The notes under the pieces are model-generated. The model was given only the letters and a program-made list of their open reading frames with translations. It had not been told where the DNA came from and did not search any database. The position numbers were made by a program, and so were the translations under genes. From contig OZ022588.1 of the NCBI GenBank assembly GCA_963669155.1, forward strand, positions 14,695,835 to 14,759,834: a DNA stretch of 64,000 bases, given 5' to 3'. This DNA is from Arbacia lixula. Its lineage: Eukaryota; Echinodermata; Echinoidea; Arbacioida; Arbaciidae. Of the stretch, positions 36,505-48,299 are shown one piece after another. How positions within the stretch are numbered: the stretch's first letter is position 1; every line of letters begins with the position of its first letter.

Positions 36505-36850
36505 CCGATTTGGACCTGGATAAAGAAGCCATTAGTCTAGTATGATCTCTCCATCAGGAATCCCTAGGGCTGCATTAATAGGCATTACCATTGACAACAA
36601 GTCCCCGAGAAAGGAGATGTGTGAGTTTAACAGGCGAGGAAGAGCGGAACTGTTTTATCGACGACAGCAGATAATAGGGGGTCCTTCATTAAACGGAGAG
36701 TTCTTGAGTCGGCACGCGGCCGGACCAGGCGAATCGCCCCTCGCAGGAAATGGAATAGTTGGAGGGTACCTTTCGCACGTGGTATTGAATATTCATGCGC
36801 AATGCGGCGTTGCGTGCCCATTATCGATGTGTTGTGCGTATTGAGCCTCG
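36505..36850. promoter_or_regulatory. Candidate conserved regulatory element
   Basis: Complex stretch containing AAGCCATTAGTCTAG, GCTGCATTAATAGGC, CCTTCATTAAACGG and GAATATTCATGCGCAATG. A 100-codon plus frame spans it, and the minus strand is also open in part. No splice-bounded exon or known domain is seen, so regulatory DNA is preferred. Confidence 0.3.
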
Positions 36851-38259
36851 CATATCACTCCGATAGCTAAACAGAGTAAAAGAACCCCCACCACCGATTC
36901 GAGTGGCTGCCCCTTTTCTCGCCGCAGTGTTGCTTTCCTCCCGCAGAATCCGGCCGGCGATATCGGGGCGGGAAAGGCTGGCCAAAGGGGGTTAACCTCC
37001 AAGCGGTCGAAGTTTTTAATAACTCCGAACTTTAGAAGGGCGCGGGGAAAAGTCATCCACCTTGAAAACTAATCGCCCGGCGTCATCGGAGGAATGTTGA
37101 CTTTCTTGTTTGTTCCTGGCTCATCTAAAGTAGATATGAGATGTCGCGGCTTGAGGAAAGAGTACGATCTCGGACTAAGGGGCACGGCTAGTATAGCACG
37201 ATGTCAAGAAAACACGGCCAGCCCTCGGGTAAGGAGTGAACCTCACAAGTCATAATGTGGCAGATGATTTTTTTTTTTTTATCATTTACAACAACGACGA
37301 CGACATAGACGGAGGGAGATTAAAAATTGAATGACGGAGAGTGGCATGCCCCACCCGGAAGCTGAGAAATGAAAACCCGGACTAGTATTAGATTGTCGCC
37401 CTTCATGCCCGTGTAAACTATCAGGTTACCAGGAGGTTTGTATAACCCCTGGCCAAATAGCAGGGGGTCTTCCTGCGCCGCCACAATATCCCCCTCACAC
37501 CATCCTGAGGCTCCCTAAATGCAACCGGGACCTGCAAAATGAAAGGTGTGCCGAGGGTTGTACACATATATCGTTTCAAGCAAGTGAATAAAATGCAACT
37601 GTTTTTTACGGGGGACTACCAGAAAACTTGATTAAATTCTGTCTGTATTGGATTCAGTATCCGTCCAAAGACCGTGAGGGGCTGTCGAAATCTCCGAGCT
37701 CGTTCGCCTGAACTTGGTAAATAAAGAGTCCCATTGTGCCAATTCGAATGCAATCTGTGAATGATTGAGGTCATACAGCAAGAATGCTATAAAAATGGGC
37801 TGGACGCGAAAAAAGTGGAGCAAGCAGTAAAGCTAAACAGTTAAAAGGACGTGCAGTGACTTTCGCAGCACTCTTCTTTTACACGATTGCGATCAAACTC
37901 GTGGGAACCCCGATTAAATTTCTATCCACGTTTGTCCCCAAATCTGAAGAGCTCAATTAACCTATGCCTCTCTCGCCACGGCCACTCTCTCCATCCCCAT
38001 GTTCCCCGCTCTCTGCTTGATGAGGTCGTAACGCCGGGGCGGGACGGCTATCGACTGACCATTTGCAGCTATCATGGCCAGACCATGGTCAGACGGTCAT
38101 TGACACTTTGACAGCATAGTTGACTGGTCAGTTTAGTCGCGTGCGATTGCCCACGAGTCTAGCTTGTCATCTTGGCATGAATAAAGGATCGGCAATTACT
38201 CTCACCCTCTTAAAAGCCCGCATTCTTTCTCTGTCTTCTATCTCTCTCTATTCCTTCCT

Positions 38260-38261
<2 letters not shown>

Positions 38262-38304
<43 letters not shown>
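38262..38304. repeat. Poly-C plus (CT)n microsatellite
   Basis: About 9 C then about 18 CT units, ending in a TATATATATATA run next to the hairpin element. Confidence 0.95.
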
Positions 38305-38306
<2 letters not shown>

Positions 38307-38353
38307 ATATATATATAAAGAATAAAGGTTGCGATGGCGCTGATTTCTAGGTG

Positions 38354-38485
38354 AAGACAAACAAATTGAATGAAACGCCGGAGAAGAAAAATTATTCGAA
38401 TTTTCGGTCATAGACCTTTATCTTGATAAAGGTGTATGACCGAAAATTCGAATAGTTTTTCTTCTCCGGCGTATTCATTTGTCTT
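38354..38485. repeat. Near-perfect hairpin element (MITE/fold-back-like), 132 bp
   Basis: Left arm 38354-38422 and right arm 38425-38485 are reverse complements around a 2-nt centre. The inner stretch including CGCCGGAGAAGAAAAA and TTCGAATTTTCGGTCATA is almost unbroken; the outer part has a roughly 8-bp insertion in the left arm. It sits between a (CT)n tract ending near 38304 with a short TA run, and a (TA)n run at 38492-38529, which would fit insertion into TA-rich DNA. No internal coding capacity. Confidence 0.85.
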
Positions 38486-38486
38486 G

Positions 38487-38491
<5 letters not shown>

Positions 38492-38529
<38 letters not shown>
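38492..38529. repeat. (TA)n microsatellite
   Basis: About 19 TA units abutting the right end of the hairpin element. Confidence 0.96.
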
Positions 38530-38531
<2 letters not shown>

Positions 38532-38856
38532 ATGGATCAATTGAATTCATCCACTAAATTATTTCCCACATGTACTTTTTAAGAAGCATATCCGTCAATA
38601 TATTATTTTCCTTTCCCATCATAATCATAATGCTTTCTTCCAATAAAGTAATTTTCCTTCCTAATGAGGTATGCACATTATTTAAACTACTGATATTACT
38701 CGGGCCGGGTTTTGTGGATCTCTTTAAAGTACAGATTTTTTTAGTATGCCCACTTGTTTTATTTCTCTCTTTCTCGTTCCTACTTTTAAGTCCAATTGTT
38801 CTTGATTCGCTTATCACAACAAACATACATGCATACACATGTAGTCACACACACGC

Positions 38857-38893
38857 TCTCTCTCTCTCTCTCCCTCTCTCACTCTCTCTTTCT

Positions 38894-38932
<39 letters not shown>

Positions 38933-38935
38933 CCA
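38857..38935. repeat. (CT)n microsatellite
   Basis: CT repeats with several A/T interruptions. It inflates a spurious 233-codon frame at 38570-39271. Confidence 0.95.
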
Positions 38936-41103
38936 TTCACTAAAACGTGTCATTCCATCCTTCCCCTTCGCTGTCATTATCTCACACATGATGCCACTCG
39001 AACTCGTATTCGGGCCTCAGCGATGACGCGGCAGATGTCGAGTCATTTCAAAATTCATCCTCTAAAAAGTTTGCCTCCTTCTTCATCGATCGCCATTCCG
39101 CAAGGAAATGTCTCATTTGCTTTTTCCTACAGCGAATACACTCTCTCTCTTTCCCGTTCTCTCCCCTCTTCTCTCTATCTCTATCTCCCTCCTTCTCGCC
39201 TCTCTCCTATTGGTCGGCGAGTTGCACAATTCCCATTTCCCTCTTCCCGTCTGATTTTCAAAACTCCATAAGCGGGCACATTAACTCGGCTCGAAGAGAG
39301 GAGTATTTGTATTCATGTATTTAATGGAATGGGCTTAAAAGATAAGAAATTAAGTGATTTCGTAGATCCCGGGTTTTTAAGTAAGTGGCCAACAATCAAT
39401 GAGGAGACTGGGTGTTGGTTGGTAAGGATGCTCTCTCAGATAGCCCATGGGGTTTTGGCCATTTGCTGAATCGATAAAGTGTTCTGCACGAAGCGCCGTA
39501 GGGGGGTAGAGCCGTGCGGCGGCGCGACACAGCGAGTTATGCGAAAGGGGATCCAACAACACAAACCGTCTGCTTTCTTCGCCCTTCTCCATTGTCACCC
39601 CTTTTCGCTTCAAATCTTTATTATCCTCGTAATGACCTAACACTTTCCGCTCTATGCCCACTAATAAGATAATTTTTACACATAATGACAACTTATAATG
39701 CCATTACTCCAGGCAGAGTAATGTCTCGCGTAACGTCATGCATAAGTAATCACTTCAAAGCACTTTTCTACAAACATTCTGCGCCCATCTGTTTTCCTCT
39801 TAATGTTTTGCCTGAATTCTAAATGGTGTGAGCCATGATGTTGCTCATGAGGTGAATAGAAGAATGGAGGAATAGGTAACATACTAGGTTGTATTTCACA
39901 TTCTTGTCCTCATTGTGGACCTGATGGCATCGTGATTATTGCGTTCAAATACTAACATAAAGAGAAGCATTTTTCCCAAGTGTTCATCTTTATTTACAAA
40001 CACGATTTTCAGCAATTTTATTGGAGTATGATAATTAACGACCACCATAATTCGCCATTCATTTAATTCATGGCGAGTTACTTAGGTCACGTGGGTTCAA
40101 TCGTCATGACGTCATCTAATATCAGACGATAGAGACGAAGACCTTCCTTTCATACCTTGCCGCTGCTCCATCCTACCGATCTGTAATTTGAATTATATGG
40201 ATTTCTTAAAAAGCAAACTAAGATATGCAACAACATTCGCAGAGACCTAACCGCCCGTTTGCCATCTCCTGACGGCCACCAGGAAAGCCATTGGTCTCTG
40301 GTAAGTGGTCGTGTGATGGGAAGAGTGGGCCAATAATGGGGTCAGACACAGCGAGGCGGCGGGATTCAGGAAGAAGAAAAAAGGGCAGCTCCATAAAGTG
40401 TGCACATTTATATCTATTAGAGCAGTTAGCATAAATGCGTTCCGACAAAAATATTGTCTACCAATCTGTCGTGCGTCGCCACCAAATATGTACGAGATGA
40501 CAGACGCGCGAGTACGCTCTGATAAACTCTCGAGCAGGATGGTCAGTTGAAGTCTGAAGGGACATCTTTCGTCTTCTTTTAGTTTTAGCTTTTATTATTC
40601 AGTTATTGTCCTCATCTCTGAGTGCTTTCTCTCGAGCACTTTCAGGTAACACAAGAAGAAAGCTTACCATTAAGTAGAAAAGTGAGCAAATGGAATATTA
40701 ACGCGTGTTTATGTGAACGAGGATGGCTTTTGACAGTGCGATGTTGAAAGCCTCGCAATCGGCAACGCGTAATGCATGTCATTAAGCGGGGACGAGGAAG
40801 CATGTGCGTATTGCAGAGAGCCAGCGCGCGCTGATGGCTTCTGTACGGCATGTCTACATGACGGTGTATGGGGTCCCGGAGTGTGTGCATGTGTCATTAT
40901 TATCAAATTCACGTTTGGCGCTCCCTAATCCTTTTAAAGATACGACGGCCAATTAAATGATAAAAGCAACCACGATATTATTGGCTACGTTGAGTGATTG
41001 TGACGTTTCAAATGGAAAACGTGTCAGACCCATGCATCAAATGTACAAACAGAGAACCATTAATGGAACAACTTTCCTCCTCCGCCCCACTTTCAGCCTC
41101 CTG

Positions 41104-41105
<2 letters not shown>

Positions 41106-41143
<38 letters not shown>

Positions 41144-41170
41144 CGGTCTCTCCCTCTGTCTCTCTTTTCT
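41106..41170. repeat. (CT)n microsatellite
   Basis: About 16 clean TC units, then degenerate CT/GTCTC sequence. Confidence 0.94.
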
Positions 41171-42399
41171 CACTAGCATCCCCTTTTTTCGGCGGGAAAC
41201 AATCGAAGACGTACTCAAGTCATCTTGGCAGTCCATTTTCGATAACGCTGCATTTGTCATAACTCATACCATTAAACTTCGGCTGTATATTTTCATTTAC
41301 GAAACATATGGCCTGGATACTTGGCCCTCCAACATGCATCCATGTCATGCACGCTGACGAGCCCGCCGTTTATTAGCCTGAAAGGTTCCTTGTCATCCTA
41401 GTCATGTACGGCATGCAGCAGTCGCGGTGCAGTCAAACCAGACTTAAATGCGTGAGATTAATATCAAGCTTCCCCACCTATATGTCTTTATTTGCCTCCT
41501 TAACTATATACGGAGCAAACTCATTCGCGTCTCTGTATATTGATGGTCCGGCGAATCCGGTCAGGTAAACCAGTAATGTGTTATGTCTTACTTTATCCTG
41601 CTGCGATTTTTTTTCCTTCCCCTTTTCCAGTTGATTTAGATGCCATGTCACGACTCTAAAAAGCTGAGACACAACCGGTTCTACCAGGGTATGGATAGAT
41701 AGATGGATCCCTCAGGCTCTTAATACACTGCCCATAATATGATGGGACCATTATCCTGGGACGGATCGTGATCACGGAGATACAGCTCGGGCCAGTCTCG
41801 CGGGACAACTCTTTTGAGCGGAACGAGACGAAGAAGGCGAGCCCCTTACAACGCTTCATAATGGCAACTTAACGAGCTGCCGTCATAGCGCGATAGAAAT
41901 AAAGTGAATTTCAAACATCGGTTCAGGAAAAATTGGGCGAATGAATGGACGTCTTCCTGAAAACCCATTAAGAAAATGTACACAAGTAGTCAACGTCCAT
42001 ATGCAGAGAGCGGGAAAATGTCCCCCTCCAGCCGCATGCCAACTTTGAGGCTCTCCAAAACTCCTTATGGGGGTTTTATTAACTCGTGGTAATGCATCGC
42101 AATTATGATAATGGTTTGGAAATCAATACGAGGGAAGATGACCCAACACAGGCTACATATCGCGATGATAATAAACTGAGTAGGGAATGACTGCTGAGAG
42201 AGGGGAGTGAGAGAGACGGAGAGAGACAGGCAGACAGAGATAGAGATGGGGGGGGGGGGATGGAGGAGATGGAAGGGCAAATGGGAATATAAATAACAGT
42301 TAAAGAAGAGCAAGGTATGACGAGTGGAGCTGCTAGAGAGGAGTGTTTACATTCCAAGTGATGCAAAGAAAAGAAAAGGCTTGGCATGCCTCTCTCTTC

Positions 42400-42660
42400 C
42401 TTTCCCTTCTCTGCTCTCCCAGCTTCTTTGATGGATCCATTAGGACTACGTGGCTAATGGGTGCACAAGTAGGGCGAAAAAGCCCTCCTGCTCGGAGAGG
42501 GTGCCATTACTGCGGCCGATAAGTGAGGGGTACAGGGGAGAGGAGTGCGCAAGGGGTCCCCGATTTAAATTGGCTTGGGCGCACAAAGGGTTTGCGATGA
42601 GTACGCTCTTTGGTTCGAGTCGGTATTAGAGTTTTGCGGTGAATATATTTCCACCTGAGC
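42400..42660. promoter_or_regulatory. Candidate conserved regulatory element
   Basis: Complex stretch with GATCCATTAGGACTACG, GGCTAATGGGTGCAC and GCCATTACTGCGGCC about 3.6 kb downstream of the LIM1 exon. By eye only. Confidence 0.3.
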
Positions 42661-45659
42661 CAACGTAAATGTTTTCGTTTCTTCCTCGTTTTCCCCTTCC
42701 TTCCCGACTACCTCACCATTCGTCCCATATTGCACGCGTACTTGCTAGGTACTCCACCAAATATATAGTTAGTTTAAGCAATGGTGGTATCAAAATAATG
42801 TGTGATTCGCATTTTCACCATGATTATGTTTTAGTTGTGCTTCGCAAACGATTGATATTACAGTTTAAGATGAATCACAATTCGAATGGAGGAGAAAGGA
42901 AAAGTGTTTGCATAAATTAGATGTATTGTTCATGATTAATAATAACCCACTTGAACATTTACATAAATCATCGTGACCAGTACCACGTTCATGTCGTTAT
43001 CAATTTCATGTTCTTGTTTTCTTCTAGGGGAATGGACATAAAGGCTTAACTATTTATTTCAACAGGCACTTAAAGAAAACATTCTACTTCGAAAGAACTT
43101 GCCAAGTTATATCCACATTCTTGCTGCTCAAATACGCTTCAAATTAATAATTTCGTTCAAGTGATTCAATTTCTTGACATAATTCAATCACTTTATCGAA
43201 TCATTTCCTTGTGCATTATACCAGAACATGTGCCCTATCTGGGGTAACGTTATATCAGAAAGTATCGGTTTAAATATTTTTCCACTCAAATTGGCGTTGT
43301 CGTGGTTACAAGGGCATACTTCCACATCCCTGACTTCTTGTAAAATAGTATAAGGCGAAATTCTTATGTTCACCGTCGTATCTTTGGTTACATCTAATCA
43401 AGTCTAGAAGATTACTGTGTCAGTCAAGCTTGAGAAACATACACAGGACAAAGGAGGGAAAAGGTCGACATGTCTTTACGAAGTCTACATATGTGCATTA
43501 GCAATACATGAACAACTGGACCGGCAGGCCGGGACACTTCGTTTTTGATCTCCCCGACACTTCTTCAAGAAGAAGACGTCGAAGATGCGTTCTATGAGAG
43601 CCGCGACGGCGGAGAAGCGACTTAATTAATTAGTGCCCCAACTGGATCCTCTGTAACTTGATTGATTAAATAGTGCATTAGATTAAGGGTAAGACATTTC
43701 ACAGACTGCGATGCTTCACGTTGGGAGATAGCTGCCATGCATTTCCTGCCCCCTCTTTACCATCTGTTCTGGTGGCAGCGGTGGGAAGTCTCAACGAGGC
43801 CTCCCGCCCATGTCTCTATCAGGCTCGTTCTGCTAAAGTGGATCGGAAAGTTCAGCAACATCGAGTCATAATTATTCTGTGCACACAACTATACCAAAGC
43901 AATCAAGGTCAAGTTCTTAATGTGGTTTTTGCCTTGGAGGGGAACTGCCATTGACTTTTCAATCTAGGCCAGCTGGATGATAGTTAACAAATATGTTTTG
44001 TGGATATGAATAAAATATGCTGCATGCCTTCAAAATCACATTTCATATTTGAGTACATTCAGCGCAGTGTTCTTTCTTAATTTTATGAAGAAGATTCAAC
44101 AATGTATAAATAAGGTATTGATGATTTAAATATATCCATGTATATTTCATTATAATGCTCCAACGGTCCACTTGCAATTACTGTTTGGGCAAAACAGATC
44201 ATACGATGTAGTTTCACTGATTGGTATTTGGGATTATTTATGCATATTCCGATCTCTAAAGGTAACTGTGTTCTTTGGCATTTCAATGGACTGAACTTTT
44301 TTCCACCGATTTCTGAATGAAGCTCCCAAAACCGCGCACATAGTCATGGAACCGGGGCTGTTCACTATGCTCGTGCGGATGTGGGTATCGTTGGCAGTAT
44401 CCGTTTGTAAGTACGCCATGTAAACAACACACCCTATCCATAAGAGGTAAGGAGAGGAACTCTCCTCGGTGAACAATGGAGCTGGTTGATTACCTTCAAG
44501 AGATAACAACAGAACCACCGATTATTCTATCCTTTTCTGTATTTTAAAGGGTGATGGTTCCCTTTTGTGAACATTATCAAATCTAACTATTTGTCCACCA
44601 TTGATAAAATGTTTGCATCCACACGAATCCGAAAAGTCAGCTCTTGATGTTATAGATATCTAATTATGTGAAACCAGAAATATGAAACTCTTTCATATCA
44701 TATACGTTTTCATTACTAGCAGATAGATGTATAAGGAGCAAGATAGTTTCATTTGTCAAAGGAATCTACAATGTACGTTTGTGGGTAGAGCCGTCAACGA
44801 ATGTCAACAGGGTAGGTATATTCCTATACCGTCTCCGCAAATTCGTACTTCCAGAACACCCCCATTCCGTCCCACCCCGTCCCTACAACCCCAATGCGAC
44901 TTCATATCAATCAGTGTGAATTCATGTGGCACGTCCCTTCACAAATGGCGCTGCGTACAGTATGACCTAGAATCCCCACGAAACCGTACATGGTGGAACT
45001 TTAGAGGACTAATTTTAACTTTGAGTACTTGCTACAATCGATATGAAAGTGGGTAGTGAGATGGGTCTCGGGGAGGGTAGAGAGTGAAGTGCGTGGATAG
45101 CGACCAGGATGTGACGTGTACAGACATGACGGTAGTCACTGGGGTAGGGGAAGAGGGAGGAGGAGCGAGTGAGACAGGGCGGCAAGGGGCCGACGTATCT
45201 ATTCTGTCTGATCATGCCTGAACATTTATAACTCTTTCTTTCCCAGGCAAAGCGATATCATATGGGGATGTGGGTATGCAAAATATGCCTCTAAAGCGCA
45301 TGAACATAATACAGAACCGTTAAACTATTAACAAATATAACCCTGAATACATGGACGTTGGCTACATAATGTCAAACAAGCACAAAGTAAAACGGTGTAG
45401 TTGCACAAGCACACACGAGTGACACAAAACATGAGGCTGGAGACTACGGAAAAGAGAAGGTAGAAAACAGTTTGGAATCGGGAGACCACTTTGGAACTAC
45501 TAAATCACACATAATATAAATAATTGGCAAAAATGGTTGCCTATGTCACTAGATGAGGGAACGAGCCGAAGAAGATGACGATATATAAGATGGACAAAGA
45601 AAAGTGGAGCGTTGGCAAAGCGAAAGATGGAAGAGAGAAGGGATAAATGCTAAAGTAAC

Positions 45660-45768
45660 AGAAATACGAGGTGACGAGAATGGGTGGAGAAGAGAGAGAT
45701 AGAAGGGGGAAGAAAGTGGAGAAGAGAGGTGGAAAGGGAGCGGGGTGAGAGAGAGAAAGAACAGAGGG

Positions 45769-45804
<36 letters not shown>

Positions 45805-45825
45805 CAGGGGAGGGGAAGAAGGTCG
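45660..45825. repeat. Purine-rich tract with (GA)n core
   Basis: Clean (GA) units at about 45775-45800 inside GGA/GAA-rich DNA, 500 bp 3' of the LIM1 exon. Confidence 0.9.
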
Positions 45826-46294
45826 GAGTTGATTGATGAGACGGGCAGGAAGTACAACCATTCAGGTTGGAGAGGGATAATGCGCGACCGGCTCCCGATT
45901 GTCAAGAGCTTTTGACCCGACTCCGTCCCAAGGAGATCAAATGGAGCTTCGCTATCAGACTGACGGTGTTCCGATTCAAGCGCATCCCTGGAATTCGGTG
46001 TGACCGCTGGTTTTGAAGAAGAAGAAGACGAAGACGACTGAAGCATAAGGCTGACCACAAAACGAATCAAGGCATCCGTCCGTCACGCCATAAACTTTGT
46101 AATCAGCTTATCTCGAAAAGTGTTTTGCAAGTGGAAACTACACAAGTTGTCCATGGCATACCACGTTCCGACCATTTCCCTGTACCGCTTACCAAATCCA
46201 TTCAAATATCACACACATACAAACTTAAACTTTATCATCTGCCACGCTGTGACCGACAAAACCTAAGCCAGAACGAACTAATAGAATAACTCAC

Positions 46295-46580
46295 CTGAGG
46301 TAATCTTTCTTGCAGAGGATCATGCCCGCCTTGGAGAAGCACGAGTGGCCGATATCACCCAGTTGGACGTTGCAGCAGGAACACTTGAGACAGCCCGTGT
46401 GCCAGAATCGATCGACGGCGTGCAGCAGGAATCGATCTATGATCTTGCCGCCGCACCCCGCGCAACACCTCACCGCGTTGTTGTTGTTGTTGTTATTGTT
46501 GTTGTTGCTATTGTTATTGTTGTTATTCATCGTCGTGGTCGTCATCGGTCTGTTTTCTTTGGTGCTGTCCATGTTGTTAG
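46295..46580 (-). CDS. LMO4: LMO4-like LIM-only protein, first coding exon (N-terminus and LIM1)
   Basis: This exon encodes residues 1-92 plus two bases of codon 93 of a LIM-only nuclear cofactor. LMO4 proteins have no DNA-binding domain; their two LIM zinc fingers bind LDB1/CLIM-type adaptors and transcription factors. The coding part is 46295-46572, with the ATG at 46572-46570 in a good context (A at -3, G at +4). An acceptor (pyrimidine-rich, ending CCAG; AG at 46582-46581) lies 8 nt before the ATG, so the true 5' exon is elsewhere. The donor is AG|GTGAGT, with GT at 46294-46293 and phase 2. Residues 16-32 are almost all Asn. LIM1 ligands are C37, C40, H58, C61, C64, C67, C87 and D90, the standard CCHC-CCCD spacing. 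CAGCGGKI, CLKCSCC, QLGDIG and GMILC are LMO4-type rather than LMO1/2/3-type segments. Open frame upstream of 46580 is intronic. Family call very sure; start codon likely but not proven. Confidence 0.93.
46475..46530 (-). repeat. (AAY)n trinucleotide repeat coding poly-Asn in LMO4
   Basis: Mixed AAC/AAT triplets on the gene strand with one Ser codon encode residues 16-32 of the LMO4-like protein. Mixed codons argue that it is older or more stable than a pure slippage tract, though it is still likely to vary in length. Confidence 0.93.
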
Positions 46581-47941
46581 CTGGAATGGTATAAAACACA
46601 ACGGAGAAAGGAGTTATTGGAGAGTTAGCTAAAGGCGGAACAGAACGTTTTATATACGATATAGATCGAGATGGAAAAATTATGAGGAGGCCTTCCTTCA
46701 GCAGTGGAGAGAAATAGGCTAAATAGAATAGAATAGATGACACTGGAAAGGTTGAACATGGATGTACTGCAGTATGTATACTATAGTACTGTATAATAGC
46801 TACGTGGTGGGAAAAGACAGACGAGTGACTCAGCACAGTAGAGGATTCAGGGAGGTGAAGCACAGTGTCAAACGTGCCATACATGTACTATATATCCTTG
46901 ATAAACTCTATGTACCCTGTGTTAATTAAAGTGTTTATTTACCTCCCATCTATTTAACCTTTCAGTTATTTCTGCAAATATCGACGGGAATTTGGAGTTG
47001 TCATGTTTGTGGTGAACTGTCCGTGATGTTCCTCCTTCACTTAGCTCTGCTGAGCTTCCCCGTTCCATTAGCTCTTATGCTGTTTATATACGATAATACG
47101 CCATATTTTCATAACTCAATAAAAGTTATAGTCTTTCGTCAACATACCATGGGAGGTGAATGCATGTGTCACGCCAGGTCTAGTCAGGCAATTTGCTTTG
47201 AGATCTATAGGTTTAATTCTTCCCGGAGAAGACACGGCGAAGCGCTTATTCTTCACGAAATATTGCTTGCTTTGTGGAAGAACACTTTCGCTCCTAATGC
47301 GGCTTTCGAAAAAACAGATAAAAGGAGCACACATCTACGCAAGACGGCTGAATAAGCGTCAGCACCACTAAATGTAATCAAATATAGTGCCTAGAAACGC
47401 TAAAAGCAGGAACGTTATAATGCTTTTCGCCTAATGCTTTTAGTAAATGACGTTATCCATGTGATAAATGGGTTTATTCCATATTTCATGAAGGCAGTTT
47501 GTGCATAAAGGAGGTAACATAAAACTCACCAAAGCATTTTAGCGTTTGGGGGGATCGTGTGCTGGCGCTCGAATGCCTACTCTTTTGAGTTACACCGACA
47601 TATCAGTCTTAATGTGTGCTTATCATTGGGCATGTCTGTGTCTGCCATATTTGTACTCCCCGTTGCGTCTGAGATATATCGATTTTCATAAGAGTTTCTA
47701 TAGGCATCTAATTTCATAATTGAGCCGGGTTAAATGGGGCGTTTTGGAAGAAAGGCCGATGTGCAGAATATGTTGTAGCCTCGCGCAGCGAGATCGCGGG
47801 GGATAGAAATAAATCAGAACAATCTGATATGAAACTGACCTACAAAAATGGAGCTCAATTGGGGAAATGTCACCCGAGAAGGGAAAGGAAGCGAGAGAAT
47901 AAAAATGGTAGCGAGAGAGCGCGAAAAAGGATGAAAGAGAC

Positions 47942-47944
<3 letters not shown>

Positions 47945-47978
<34 letters not shown>
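47945..47978. repeat. (GA)n microsatellite
   Basis: About 17 AG units. Confidence 0.96.
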
Positions 47979-47981
<3 letters not shown>

Positions 47982-48016
47982 TAAGAATGGGGAACGATGT
48001 AGGTTGAGAGGGAAAC

Positions 48017-48076
48017 AAGGAAATGGGGAAAGAAGAATTCAGACGGTAAGGAAATGGGGAAAGAAGAATTCAGACG
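48017..48076. repeat. Tandem duplication, 29-bp copies at 31-bp spacing
   Basis: Copies 48017-48045 and 48048-48076 are identical, both containing GGGGAAAGAAGAATTCAGACG. The pair sits just beyond the (GA)n tract at 47945-47978. Confidence 0.92.
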
Positions 48077-48299
48077 ATAACAAAAAGAAAAAATCATTGT
48101 AATTGTAGAATTATTGAAAGCAACGCACTTTGGAACATGAAATTCTGCGGCCCTCTTTGACAGTACCCCCTTCATTATTACTATCATCAAAGTTAGATCA
48201 AATAGAGGTGATATAAGTTCTTGTGAAATTAGAGTCCATGATTAAGAACTGATCAGGATTGTTGCATGATGGGAAGGATGGTTAGACCTCCAGCTCTTG

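Larger units (their letters stand above)
10560..46294 (-). other. LMO4 intron between LIM1 and LIM2 exons (about 35.7 kb)
   Basis: Defined by the donor at 46294-46293 and the acceptor at 10561-10560, with matching phase. It holds most of the window's satellites, two fold-back structures, an inverted 59-bp duplication, a possible cassette exon and several complex AT-core-rich stretches. No second gene, transposase or reverse transcriptase frame is visible on either strand. Long frames inside it coincide with (CT)n or (GT)n tracts. Confidence 0.85.

Noticed and set aside
36520..36660. 40-codon minus frame ending ALGIPDGEIILD then stop
   Set aside because: No acceptor bounds it and frames are open in other registers too, so it is better explained as part of a regulatory stretch.
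38570..39271. 233-codon plus-strand frame
   Set aside because: Its second half is a (CT)n Ser/Leu run and the first half has no domain. No splice or start context supports it.
46310..46632. Plus-strand frames opposite the LIM1 exon
   Set aside because: They are antisense shadows of the conserved coding exon.
46581..46884. N-terminal extension of the LIM1 frame to an earlier Met
   Set aside because: A good acceptor precedes the ATG at 46572. The upstream residues are hydrophobic intron translation unlike LMO proteins.
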